Positions 1 to 6,172 of a DNA stretch of 8,511 nucleotides are shown in pieces. Source of the stretch: Alphaproteobacteria bacterium. Its GTDB lineage: Bacteria > Pseudomonadota > Alphaproteobacteria > Sphingomonadales > Sphingomonadaceae. The notes under the pieces are model-generated. The model was not told where the DNA came from, made no database searches, and worked only from the letters and a program-made list of their open reading frames with translations. Numbering within the stretch: position 1 is the first letter of the stretch; the number at the start of each line of letters is the position of its first letter. The stretch lies in the NCBI GenBank assembly GCA_028293005.1, contig JAQGLH010000101.1, positions 1-8,511 of the forward strand, in the 5' to 3' direction. The position numbers were made by a program, and so were the translations under genes.

Positions 1-383
1 AGGACGAGCAAACCGGACCCGGGAAGGAGCTTGAGTATGCCGAGGCGCCGCAGCTCGAAGGCGCCGCGGATGTCCTCGGAGCCGCAGCGGTCGAGTTTGA
101 AGCACCGGCTGTTCCGATTGCGCCCCCGCCCGCGCCCCCTCCCGCGCGCGATGCCGATCCATGGGCGGATTTTCTCGACGATAACGACGGCGACGATGAC
201 GATTTCGCCTGGGCTCAGGAGGACAGGACCGAGCCCCCCGCTCCTGCCGGCGCTCCCGCGCGCCGCGCGTCGGAACGTGCCGTCGGCGCAAGTGACCGGC
301 CCGGCGCACAGCGGCTGAACGAACCCTTTCGATCGGATGTCGATCGGCGTAAACACCTGGGAAAGAATAGCGTTAAGCGATAG
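1..383 (+). CDS. C-terminal end of an acidic, proline-rich protein (start lies outside the window)
   Basis: Frame 3 is open from the window edge (first full codon at base 3) to a TAG at 381-383, giving 126 residues with no start of their own. The fragment is rich in Ala, Pro, Glu and Asp. It has a proline stretch, then a strongly acidic patch of about a dozen residues (Asp-rich, containing DDNDGDDDDF), then a basic tail ending in GKNSVKR. This reads like a disordered C-terminal tail, and I recognise no domain. The next gene starts 31 bp downstream on the same strand and also ends in an acidic tail, so the two may share an operon. The frame is chosen because its composition is protein-like, whereas the frame-1 ATG reading is an Arg/Pro/Ser-rich shadow. 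Function unknown. Confidence 0.6.
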   Translation, partial: DEQTGPGKELEYAEAPQLEGAADVLGAAAVEFEAPAVPIAPPPAPPPARDADPWADFLDDNDGDDDDFAWAQEDRTEPPAPAGAPARRASERAVGASDRPGAQRLNEPFRSDVDRRKHLGKNSVKR

Positions 384-414
384 TGGGGCATCGTCGTTGC
401 TGCGGGAATAAGAG

Positions 415-798
415 GTGGCGGACTTCATCTTCGACACGGAGGGTCGTGCCCAGGGATTCCGTCTGGGCAGCTTTCTCTACACTCTCGAAGGCAAGGCGGT
501 CGGGCGCGTGATTGCCGAGCGCGCGTTCGATCTCAAGGGCCGCTACGTCGGTGCCGTGTACCGCAATATGGTTGTCGACAAGCCCGGTTACGTCCCCCGC
601 GATCTCGGGCCCGTGCCCTACCCCGGCGATGTCGATCCGCCCCGGCGCCCCGATTTCCGGCGGTCTTCCGGCCACAACTACGACGACATGTTCCATCGCC
701 TCGTCACCCCGCTCAACGGCGTGCAGCCGAAAAACGGCATCGCGTCCGCCCCCAAAATCGAGATTGAGGACGATCCGGACGACGATTTCTTCGATTAG
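415..798 (+). CDS. Small protein with 4-fold beta-flower-like repeats
   Basis: The protein has 127 residues from a GTG start. A purine-rich AAGAGG lies immediately against the start, so the ribosome binding site is not well spaced. Residues 3-60 hold about three successive copies of a 17-18 residue pattern: an aromatic/hydrophobic strand, a D/EGR or KGR turn, then a strand with G (FDTEGRAQGF, LEGKAVGRV, DLKGRYVGAV). This matches proteins annotated as '4-fold beta flower', a small beta fold of unknown biochemical role. Residues 60-98 are Pro/Arg-rich, and the C-terminus (EDDPDDDFFD) is very acidic. There is no signal peptide or membrane segment, so it is probably cytoplasmic. Its stop codon overlaps the portal stop codon on the other strand by 4 bp. 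The family assignment rests on the repeat pattern recalled from memory. Confidence 0.75.
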   Translation: MADFIFDTEGRAQGFRLGSFLYTLEGKAVGRVIAERAFDLKGRYVGAVYRNMVVDKPGYVPRDLGPVPYPGDVDPPRRPDFRRSSGHNYDDMFHRLVTPLNGVQPKNGIASAPKIEIEDDPDDDFFD

Positions 799-2891
799 CG
801 ATCGCTGCCCCCCGGTTGCCAGGCGGGGGATCCGCTCTCGGTGACGGCACTCCGTCCGATCTCCGCTCCTCGCGCGTCCTCGCCGTTAGCCATCTCCCGG
901 GAGGCCATCTCCCGGGCAGCCATCTCCCGGCGGGCCATTTCGGCTAGCGCCTTCATCCGCTCGGTCTCCGCCCGATATTGGTCGATCGCGAGCTTCTGCG
1001 CATCGATCTGACGGTCCGCCGATTTGTCCTGCGCCGTCGCCTGCGCCGCGGCCAGTTGCTGCTGGAGCTGCTGCACCACTGCTTGGAATGCCTGCTGCTG
1101 CGCCTGCCCGTCCTGTTGGCCCTGCTGGCCCTGCTGGCCCTGCTGGCCCTGCTGCTCGGCGCGCTGCTTTGCCGGATTCAGCATGTCCATCTCGCGTCCC
1201 AGTTCCTCGGCGTCGGGAAGGTCGAGCAGCCGCGCCAGCCGGCCGGCCAGGAACACCGCGCTGTCAGGCACCGATCGCATCACTTCCGTCAGGATCGTGG
1301 TCACTTCCTCGCGCCTCGTGGTGTAGCTTGGGCCCGCGGCGACGGTGAGGTCATATTTGCCGGCGCTGATGTCGTAGATATGGCCCGCGATATTGCCCGC
1401 TGCATCGGTCATCGGCTGGACCGGCTCCCCGGTCGGCGCGATCTGTACGTTGCGCGGTTTCAGATCCTCGCCGAGCACGCGGATCATCCGCTCGGTGGTA
1501 TAGACTTTTGGAATGAGGTCGAGCAGCACGCGCCCGCCGTGCCGGATCGCGCGTGACAGATTATCGATGAAGTGGAAGGTCGAGACGTCGCCCTCGCGCT
1601 GCCGCGCCAGGATCGCGCGGCCGCTGGTCTCGTTGCTGCGCGCGCCGAGCGAGGCGTCGTAGATGCCAATGATCGATTTCATGTCGTCGGCGGCGTTGAG
1701 CGCTTCCTGAAGCGCCCCCGCCGGCACGCCGGCGAACGGCTGGCGCTGCGGGATCTGCGCGCCCGTCGGCACCATCAGATAGGGATGCGACTGGCTGTTC
1801 GCGCTGTTCCAATTGGGATCGAGCTCGAATGCGCGCTCCTCGCCGATAAACGGCGCCTTGGGGGCGAGCGCGACCAGCTCGGTCGTTGTCGTCCGCCAGT
1901 AATTGAACATCTGCTGCGCCGATTTCGCGTCGCGGATCAGGCTTCGGAAATGGCGCTTGCCCTCCTCGTCGATCACCTCGTCGCCATAGACCGGGATGAT
2001 CGGGATATATTTTCCCACCCAGTCGACCGTCTTGAGTATCTCTGCGCCGGACATGATCCGCTGCGTGACCTGGTGGCTGTCCACCTCGCGCGGAGTGCCG
2101 ACCATCGTCGTGCCGGCGGCTACGAGCGCCTCGCGCCGTGCCTCGAAATCGTCCAGCTTGACCACCGAACCGTCGGACAGCGCGACGATCGCCTCGCGCA
2201 CCTTCTCGCGCGTCCAATATTCGGCGACCACGACGCTGTCGCCGTCGAGCCACGCTTCGGCGCCGCGGAAGTCCGCTTCCCAGTCTTTCTTCTCCGCCTC
2301 TGGATAGTCCCGCTCGAACGCCTCCTTGCTCATCGTCGTGACGACGAACGCGACGTTCCAGTCGGAGCTGTCGGCGGCCTGCGAGTACGGATCGCCATAG
2401 ACGGTGAACGGGTTGGCGATCCGCTCGATCACGATATCTTGGTCGAAGGCGTCATCGCTCGCATAGCGCGTGTTGATCCGCCAGAAGCCGAACCCTTTGT
2501 CGACCGCGCTTTCGATCGCCGTGTCATAGGCGACGTCGGCATCCGAGCTCGTCTCGATGTTGCGGATCAGCCCGTTGATGATCTCGGCAGTACGCGGATC
2601 GGCGTTGCTGTCCTGGGGATGGACCTTGATCGCCGGCTTGTTCTGGCGCGCGTCGTTGACCACCTGCCGGATGAACGCCGGCATCTTGTTGAACGTCAGG
2701 CAGGGCCTTTGCTCGAGCTCGCGCTGCTGCCGGATCCTGTCGTCCCACTGCCGCCCGAGCCGTGCGAAGGCGAGGTCCTCCTTGGCTTCGGCATGATTGT
2801 CGCTCCACCACTCGCGCGCCCGCTCGTAAGCGGCGCGGGCCTCGGTCAGGATCGTGTCGGCATCGCGGATATCTCCGGCTTCTTCTGTCAT
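795..2891 (-). CDS. P22-type phage portal protein
   Basis: The protein has 698 residues, close to the usual length of P22-family portals (about 700). The portal forms the dodecameric ring at one capsid vertex through which DNA is packaged and ejected. Family-typical stretches are present: the N-terminal helix with WWSDN and LGRQWD (28-50), LTFNKMPAFIRQV (65-77), the FGFWRINTRY segment (134-143), YIPIIPVYGDE with RHFRSLIRDA (295-322), MFNYWRTTTTELV (328-340), and SNETSGRAILARQREGD (419-435) before the long helix. The C-terminus has a (GQQ)n stretch at about 580-593, a Gln/Ala coiled-coil-like region (597-650) and an EMAxR repeat (651-668). The ATG at 2891 is preferred to the in-frame TTG at 2903 because GGAG lies 7 bases before that ATG. 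No capsid or scaffold gene follows on this strand: it meets a plus-strand gene end to end. The reading frame is intact. Confidence 0.93.
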   Translation of the reverse strand: MTEEAGDIRDADTILTEARAAYERAREWWSDNHAEAKEDLAFARLGRQWDDRIRQQRELEQRPCLTFNKMPAFIRQVVNDARQNKPAIKVHPQDSNADPRTAEIINGLIRNIETSSDADVAYDTAIESAVDKGFGFWRINTRYASDDAFDQDIVIERIANPFTVYGDPYSQAADSSDWNVAFVVTTMSKEAFERDYPEAEKKDWEADFRGAEAWLDGDSVVVAEYWTREKVREAIVALSDGSVVKLDDFEARREALVAAGTTMVGTPREVDSHQVTQRIMSGAEILKTVDWVGKYIPIIPVYGDEVIDEEGKRHFRSLIRDAKSAQQMFNYWRTTTTELVALAPKAPFIGEERAFELDPNWNSANSQSHPYLMVPTGAQIPQRQPFAGVPAGALQEALNAADDMKSIIGIYDASLGARSNETSGRAILARQREGDVSTFHFIDNLSRAIRHGGRVLLDLIPKVYTTERMIRVLGEDLKPRNVQIAPTGEPVQPMTDAAGNIAGHIYDISAGKYDLTVAAGPSYTTRREEVTTILTEVMRSVPDSAVFLAGRLARLLDLPDAEELGREMDMLNPAKQRAEQQGQQGQQGQQGQQDGQAQQQAFQAVVQQLQQQLAAAQATAQDKSADRQIDAQKLAIDQYRAETERMKALAEMARREMAAREMASREMANGEDARGAEIGRSAVTESGSPAWQPGGSDR
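889..948. repeat. Tandem 15-bp repeat inside the portal gene (EMAxR repeat)
   Basis: Three near-identical 15-bp units start at 889, 904 and 919 (each beginning GCCATCTCCCGG). A fourth, degraded unit starts at 934. Read on the minus strand they encode the pentads EMARR, EMAAR, EMASR and EMANG near the end of the portal. The high DNA-level identity of the first three units suggests recent expansion by slippage. Confidence 0.85.
1112..1154. repeat. 9-bp tandem repeat encoding (GQQ)n in the portal
   Basis: Four copies of CCTG(C/T)TGGC run head to tail from 1112 to 1147, with a partial fifth copy to 1154. On the minus strand they encode GQQ triplets in the portal tail. It is a coding microsatellite-like tract. 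The plus-strand readings through it (poly-Trp/Pro/Cys or Leu) are not genes. Confidence 0.85.
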
Positions 2892-3017
2892 GATTATCTC
2901 CAATCAAGGCGTATTTCGCCCACGGCCGATGACGTGCCGGCAAGCGCACCTCTCGGGGCGATGGGGGGTCGGGCTGCGCCGCGCTGTCGCGCGAGGTTTG
3001 CGGCGGTATACTTAATG

Positions 3018-3042
3018 TGAAGGCTGAGCCTGCTCGAAGGCT
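3018..3042. repeat. Intergenic palindromic element, sphingomonad dispersed-repeat type
   Basis: The sequence contains GAAGGCT twice (3019-3025 and 3036-3042) with AGCCT between them (3027-3031). AGCCT can therefore pair with either flanking copy of AGGCT, giving two exclusive small hairpins. The motif resembles the CTTCGA(G)CAGGCTCAG element that I recall as scattered between genes in sphingomonad genomes. It lies between the toxin-like gene and the portal, about 27 bp past the end of the former. It might act as a weak transcript end, but no T-run follows on the minus strand. Confidence 0.4.
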
Positions 3043-3068
3043 TTACTCTCCCAGGCGTATCGTGCGGC

Positions 3069-3743
3069 TTATTGTCTTAATGTCGAGCAACCGTTCATGT
3101 AGTATTGGTAGCCGCGCGTGATGGCGTCGATATCCTCCGGTAGATCTTCTACCCGTGGTGGCATCCGCCTATTTCCTATGTCTTGGACAGGTTGTGCGCG
3201 TCGGGCCCATTTGAGTGCCCATTTCAGGCTCTTGCCAGTAGCCGCCGCGTTCGCGCCGAAAAAGAAGTTTCCATATTCGGCCGATCCCGGAACATAGGAA
3301 GATGAATACTCGCTCTTGGTGTCGTTCGGTCCAAACGGTCGGCTCTTAAAGAGGGCTCCGAAACCTGTACCGGGATCCAAAGGAGTCCCGAATGGATCTA
3401 TTTTGTAAAAGTCTGCTTGCCTCTTCGATTTGTTCACGCGCCGGTCGAGTTCGGCCTTGCCGGGCCCCGGGCCCGGAACAGGTGGGCAGTAGTTGGCGCT
3501 TTGCGGCGCGCCTGCATATTTGGTCGGCGGATTTGACAGGCCTGCCCGCGCCATCGACATTTGTTGAGCCGCTGGCGCCGTTTGGGATTGCTTCAGCCAG
3601 GCCCTGCCCGCACCCGGCTGCGTTCTCTCCAGGTCCATCGCGATCCGCCCTGGAGCCACTCCTGCATTCAGGCGGGCGTCGATCAGCCGAGCGAAGTCGG
3701 GCTGGTCGAATACATCTTCCTCGCGACGGAAATAACCATTCAT
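3069..3743 (-). CDS. Stand-alone protein with a toxin-44 (Ntox44)-like C-terminal domain
   Basis: The protein has 224 residues. The start at 3743 is strongly supported: AAAGGAGG lies 6 bases before the ATG. Residues 8-55 form an amphipathic, partly charged segment. Residues 70-97 are a Pro/Gly-rich linker (CPPVPGPGPGK), and 98-135 are basic then glycine-rich. The C-terminal part is the informative one: YGNFFFGANAAATG (157-170), a basic helix KWALKWARRAQ (174-184), and PEDIDAITRGYQYY (202-215). That order (aromatic 'F-x-x-GA' motif, helix ending in AQ, then PED-I-x-x-G-x-x-Y) matches the bacterial toxin 44 domain of polymorphic toxins, a predicted nuclease/RNase family. No signal peptide, PAAR or VgrG domain is present, and no immunity gene follows on the strand. 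Composition is odd: a hand count over four 60-base lines inside the gene gives about 53% G+C, against 67-68% in sample lines of the portal and cytochrome b genes. This suggests separate acquisition. The domain call is from memory and activity is untested. Confidence 0.7.
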   Translation of the reverse strand: MNGYFRREEDVFDQPDFARLIDARLNAGVAPGRIAMDLERTQPGAGRAWLKQSQTAPAAQQMSMARAGLSNPPTKYAGAPQSANYCPPVPGPGPGKAELDRRVNKSKRQADFYKIDPFGTPLDPGTGFGALFKSRPFGPNDTKSEYSSSYVPGSAEYGNFFFGANAAATGKSLKWALKWARRAQPVQDIGNRRMPPRVEDLPEDIDAITRGYQYYMNGCSTLRQ

Positions 3744-3750
3744 TGTGATC

Positions 3751-3758
3751 CTCCTTTG
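3751..3758 (-). promoter_or_regulatory. Strong Shine-Dalgarno site of the toxin-like gene
   Basis: On the minus strand the bases read AAAGGAGG, followed by the 7-base spacer ATCACA(A)TG context up to the ATG at 3743. This is the best ribosome binding site in the window and fixes the start of the toxin-44-like protein. Confidence 0.75.
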
Positions 3759-3871
3759 TTGATAATTTGAAGACGGCGCACATCAATTGCGCAGTTCTGC
3801 GGCGACCAATGCTGGCATCGGCGCCAAACACTCTTCCACGAAAGCGCGGCTCGTCTAGAAACGGCTGACTA

Positions 3872-3906
3872 TTGTGGAGGCGGGACGAGTCGGATAAACT
3901 GGTTCA
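3872..3906 (+). promoter_or_regulatory. Candidate promoter giving a leaderless transcript
   Basis: TTGTGG (3872-3877), a 17-base spacer and TAAACT (3895-3900) form a sigma70-like pair, with 3/6 and 4/6 matches to consensus. The -10 ends only 6 bases before the ATG at 3907, so transcription would begin at or next to the start codon. The following gene has no Shine-Dalgarno site, and an in-frame TAA at 3895 excludes any start upstream. All three facts fit a leaderless mRNA. Confidence 0.4.
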
Positions 3907-4191
3907 ATGTGGGGCGACACCGAACCCTCTGGCTTTACTTATCTAGCGATCGTCGCTTCCGTCGTCGCAGGCGCACTCGGATTCCTGCCCCGCTCGTATC
4001 TTCGCTCGATCTTGATCTGGGCCTGGGTACTCGTCCCCCTCATCTTCTCGCTCGTCTATACGAGGAGCTTCGACGAGCTCGGGATCGGGATAGCCTTCGG
4101 CGTGACACTTCTCATTCCCTGGGCCGGGATCGCAGTGCTCAGTTACAATCTCGTCCGCCGCTTTCGCGAGATTCACCTCGGTATCGATTAG
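3907..4191 (+). CDS. Small three-helix membrane protein, function unknown
   Basis: The protein has 94 residues and three predicted transmembrane segments, at about 10-27 (FTYLAIVASVVAGALGFL), 33-52 (with IWAWVLVPLIFSLVY) and 58-80 (with IAFGVTLLIPWAGIAVL). A short basic/acidic tail (RRFREIHLGID) follows. I recognise no family. It diverges from the toxin-like gene across a 163-bp intergenic region. Small multi-pass proteins sometimes act as immunity proteins, but toxin/immunity pairs are normally co-directional, so that role here is only a guess. The start is fixed by the in-frame stop 12 bases upstream. No ribosome binding site is seen, and the start may be leaderless. Confidence 0.65.
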   Translation: MWGDTEPSGFTYLAIVASVVAGALGFLPRSYLRSILIWAWVLVPLIFSLVYTRSFDELGIGIAFGVTLLIPWAGIAVLSYNLVRRFREIHLGID

Positions 4192-4294
4192 CTGCGCTTC
4201 GAGCGCTTGGCGTCACCTTTCCGGATGTCGCGACGAAACCCAATTTTAAGGGCGAGACCCTAGGTTCCCTGCAAATTCGGGAAGGGGAATATGC

Positions 4295-4625
4295 ATGAGA
4301 TTGTACGGTCTGCCGTTCGCGCTGCCGGTCGTCGGCTTCTTTGGCTATCAGGCGATCCCCGACAGCGGTGAAGTCTATGCCGTCCCGCTCGAGCAGGCCT
4401 ATTCGCAGCTCAAGTCGCTGGAGCTCGAGTCAGGCTTGCGCAGCCTCGTCGCCGGCTCCGATGATCTCAGCATGTTCACCGAATTGACGCCCAACCATTA
4501 AAAGCGTTCCTGCCGCGGAGAACGACACCTTTCCTCTGTCGGATATTCGGGGACAAGGTCTGCTCCGGACCATTCCAGGTCCCGAGTGGAACGGCATCCT
4601 CGATCAGGACGAGTGGCGCTGGTAA
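4295..4625 (+). pseudogene. Frameshifted small gene (68-residue N-terminal part plus a displaced C-terminal part)
   Basis: The ATG at 4295 has a good ribosome binding site (GAAGGGG, 7 bases upstream). It opens a 68-residue frame that begins with a hydrophobic stretch (LPFALPVVGFFGYQAIP) and continues with SGEVYAVPLEQAYSQL, ending at TAA 4499-4501. The +1 frame opens after 4487 and continues to TAA 4623-4625. It gives a protein-like 45-residue segment (TIKSVPAAENDTFPLSD...PEWNGILDQDEWRW). Removing one C from the CCC run at 4490-4492 would join them into one protein of about 110 residues with no other change. The simplest reading is a membrane-anchored or exported hypothetical protein broken by a one-base insertion. 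A sequencing error, or a genuine 68-residue product, remains possible. I recognise no family. Confidence 0.5.
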
Positions 4626-4734
4626 GTCGGTACCCGCGCCGATAGGCAGGCGCTCGCCGATCCCGCTTCCGCGGGTCCGCCGCCGATCGCTCCGGCTACC
4701 GACCGGATGTCGGATCGTCGAACTTGCTCGTATT

Positions 4735-4762
4735 GGAACCGAAACGAAGCCGAGCCATTTTA
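4735..4762 (+). promoter_or_regulatory. Weak candidate for a general-stress (EcfG-type) promoter
   Basis: GGAACC at 4735-4740 followed by GAAACG resembles the -35 element recognised by the alphaproteobacterial general stress sigma factor EcfG (GGAAC...GTT). At the expected 16-17 base spacing the sequence is ATTTTA rather than CGTT, so the -10 half is poor. It lies about 70 bp upstream of the response regulator, a gene type often under such control. This is suggestive only. Confidence 0.2.
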
Positions 4763-4829
4763 ACGGACGACAGGGCTGAACGTCGCCCGCCTGGACGAAC
4801 GTTCTCTCCCGCCCTGCGAAGGGCCTCCT

Positions 4830-5222
4830 ATGGACAGCATGATCCTGATCCTGCTGGTTGAAGACGAGGAGTTGATCGGTCTGTCACTCGAAGACGTGCT
4901 TCGGCAGGGCGGTTACGAGGTCCAATTGGCGCGCAGGGGTATGGAGGCCGTGAAGGTGCTCGAGGAAGCGGGCGCGACCATCAGCGGGCTTGTGACCGAC
5001 ATTCGGCTCGGGCCAGGGCAGGATGGCTGGGACGTTGCCCGCAGGGCACGCGAACTGAATTCTGAAATCGCTGTCGTATACATGTCAGGCGACAGCGTCG
5101 GCGAGTATCAGGCGCTGGGCGTCCCTCACAGCGCAATATTGCACAAGCCGTTCGCCGCCGCGCAACTCGTCACTGCGGTTTCGCATCGGCTGAACAAGGC
5201 CAATCCCACGCCAGCCGTCTAG
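4830..5222 (+). CDS. Single-domain response regulator (CheY-like receiver)
   Basis: The protein has 130 residues and consists of a receiver domain alone. The acidic pocket is E11-D12-E13 in LLVEDEE. The phosphoacceptor is D57 (LVTDIRLG), the switch Ser is S86 (VVYMSGDS), and the conserved Lys is K106 in LHKPF, so all catalytic positions are present. No output domain follows, so it must act through protein contacts or as a phosphate relay or sink. No histidine kinase is next to it, making it an orphan. AAGGG lies 6 bases before the chosen ATG; the Met at codon 4 is an alternative. The family is a common stand-alone receiver in alphaproteobacteria, and its partner cannot be told from this window. 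Phosphorylation chemistry is known for the family; the target is unknown. Confidence 0.93.
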   Translation: MDSMILILLVEDEELIGLSLEDVLRQGGYEVQLARRGMEAVKVLEEAGATISGLVTDIRLGPGQDGWDVARRARELNSEIAVVYMSGDSVGEYQALGVPHSAILHKPFAAAQLVTAVSHRLNKANPTPAV

Positions 5223-5555
5223 GAGGCCACGTGCCGCGAGCGTCAGCAAGCTCGTATCCGATCCGCGCTCGGCAGCTCCGAGCGGATGCTCACCTGCACA
5301 TTGGCCTTGAAGCTGTCCCCGGCCGGACGGGCTAATCCGGATCGGCATGATAATGAAGCTCGCCTCGTTCTGGCGTCCATCGCCGCGCTCGCCCTTCCTG
5401 CTGGCGCGGCAGGATCTTCATGTTCCGGCTTCGGCGGCGAGCGGGCGGATTTACTGCCGCTCGGGTTGCGGATTCCGGCCCCCGGGCTTCAGTTTAGCTT
5501 GCTTAAGCCAGCTCGTGCTGCGCAGGCAGCGATCCACCCTGCAGGAGTATCCTCC
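5223..5555 (+). other. Intergenic stretch with hairpin and a possible decayed signal-peptide gene
   Basis: No convincing gene is seen here. A hairpin at 5261-5287 has the arm CGCTCGG pairing with CCGAGCG across a 5-base loop, extended by ATC/GAT beyond a 2-base bulge. It could end the response regulator transcript, though no T-run follows. At 5347 an ATG-ATA-ATG-AAG opens a frame that soon turns into improbable protein. After one shift to the next gene's frame, the text reads ARLVLASIAALALPAGAAGSS, which resembles an export signal. This could be the remnant of an exported protein broken by a frameshift, or chance in GC-rich DNA. Confidence 0.3.
5261..5287 (+). terminator. Hairpin downstream of the response regulator gene
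   Basis: A 7-bp stem (CGCTCGG/CCGAGCG, loop CAGCT) is lengthened by a further 3 bp after a 2-base bulge. It starts 39 bp past the response regulator stop. The lack of a T-run makes intrinsic termination uncertain. Confidence 0.25.
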
Positions 5556-6020
5556 TTGTCCGTCGTCCTCGCGTTGCTGCTTCTCGCCCCCTCCACTGTC
5601 GGCTCGCCGCTCGAGCATTTCTTCATCGGCACCACCGAAGGCTCCGGAAACGTCCATGTGATCGTCTCCGGCCGCCACGCGATGCGCGATCGCAGCCACG
5701 GTCGCCTCGACGCGGCCGGCGCACTGCTCCTCGACCAGGTCGTCGAGGAGGAAGGCAAGCCTGCCCGCCGCCGCGCCTGGCGCCTCGTCCGAACGGACGG
5801 CAACCGCGTGACCGGAACGATCAGCGATGCGCGCGGCGCTGTCGCGGGCGAGCTCGCCGCCAACAGCCTCCATCTGCGCTACCGAATGAATGGAGGTCCG
5901 TCGGTCGAGCAATGGATCACCCTTCAGCCCGGTGGCCGCACCGCAAAAAACCGCATGACGTTCCGCCGCTTCGGGCTGAAGGTCGCGACGGTGGAATCGG
6001 AGATCCGGAAGGTCGATTGA
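5556..6020 (+). CDS. Exported DUF3833 family protein (TTG start)
   Basis: The protein has 154 residues if it begins at TTG 5556, which is preceded by AGGAG with an 8-base spacer. The first residues then form a short signal-like segment (SVVLALLLLAPSTVGS). The mature part has the layout I associate with DUF3833: LEHFFIGTTEGSGNVHV (19-35), GRLDAAGALLLDQVV (49-63), GKPARRRAWRLVR (67-79), VTGTISDARGAVAGEL (85-100), LHLRYRM (105-111), EQWITLQPGGRTAKNRM (118-134) and FGLKVATVESEIRKV at the end. The predicted beta-rich, lipocalin-like body fits an envelope protein, but no activity is known for the family. The frame is open back to 5286, but that extension lacks family similarity and would bury the signal segment. 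It lies upstream of the cytochrome pair on the same strand, separated by 230 bp. Confidence 0.8.
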   Translation: MSVVLALLLLAPSTVGSPLEHFFIGTTEGSGNVHVIVSGRHAMRDRSHGRLDAAGALLLDQVVEEEGKPARRRAWRLVRTDGNRVTGTISDARGAVAGELAANSLHLRYRMNGGPSVEQWITLQPGGRTAKNRMTFRRFGLKVATVESEIRKVD

Positions 6021-6087
6021 ACAAGCGGCGCACTGCCGACCTCGCTTTGTCGGACGGACTTGGTATCCGGAGCCGCCCGAACGATCC

Positions 6088-6117
6088 GGCGGCAGATGGT
6101 ATGGCGGCAGATGGTAT
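6088..6117. repeat. Perfect 15-bp tandem duplication
   Basis: GGCGGCAGATGGTAT occurs twice in direct succession (6088-6102 and 6103-6117) in the region upstream of the cytochrome operon. It is non-coding. It could be a simple slippage event or a doubled protein binding site. Confidence 0.9.
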
Positions 6118-6172
6118 GACGGACAGCGGCGAGCGCGTCATCGCCTCTGGCACCCATCATAGGTCGCCAAAC

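Noticed and set aside
31..318. Plus-strand ATG frame at the left edge
   Set aside because: Its Arg/Pro/Ser-rich translation is a shadow of the frame-3 reading, which gives a plausible acidic protein tail ending at 383.
889..1154. CRISPR-like or intergenic tandem repeat array
   Set aside because: The units are contiguous with no spacers and lie in frame inside the portal gene.
1572..3020. Long plus-strand open frame (482 codons) opposite the portal gene
   Set aside because: It is the antisense shadow of a confidently identified portal. It is Arg/Asp/Leu-rich with no recognisable domain, and arises from high GC.
3450..3480. GC-rich near-palindrome (GGGCCCCGGGCCC region) as a regulatory hairpin
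   Set aside because: It is not a perfect inverted repeat and is explained by codons for the Pro-Gly linker of the toxin-like protein.
5286..5555. N-terminal extension of the DUF3833 protein to 5286
   Set aside because: The family body and a signal-like segment begin at the TTG at 5556, which has a ribosome binding site. The extension shows no family likeness.
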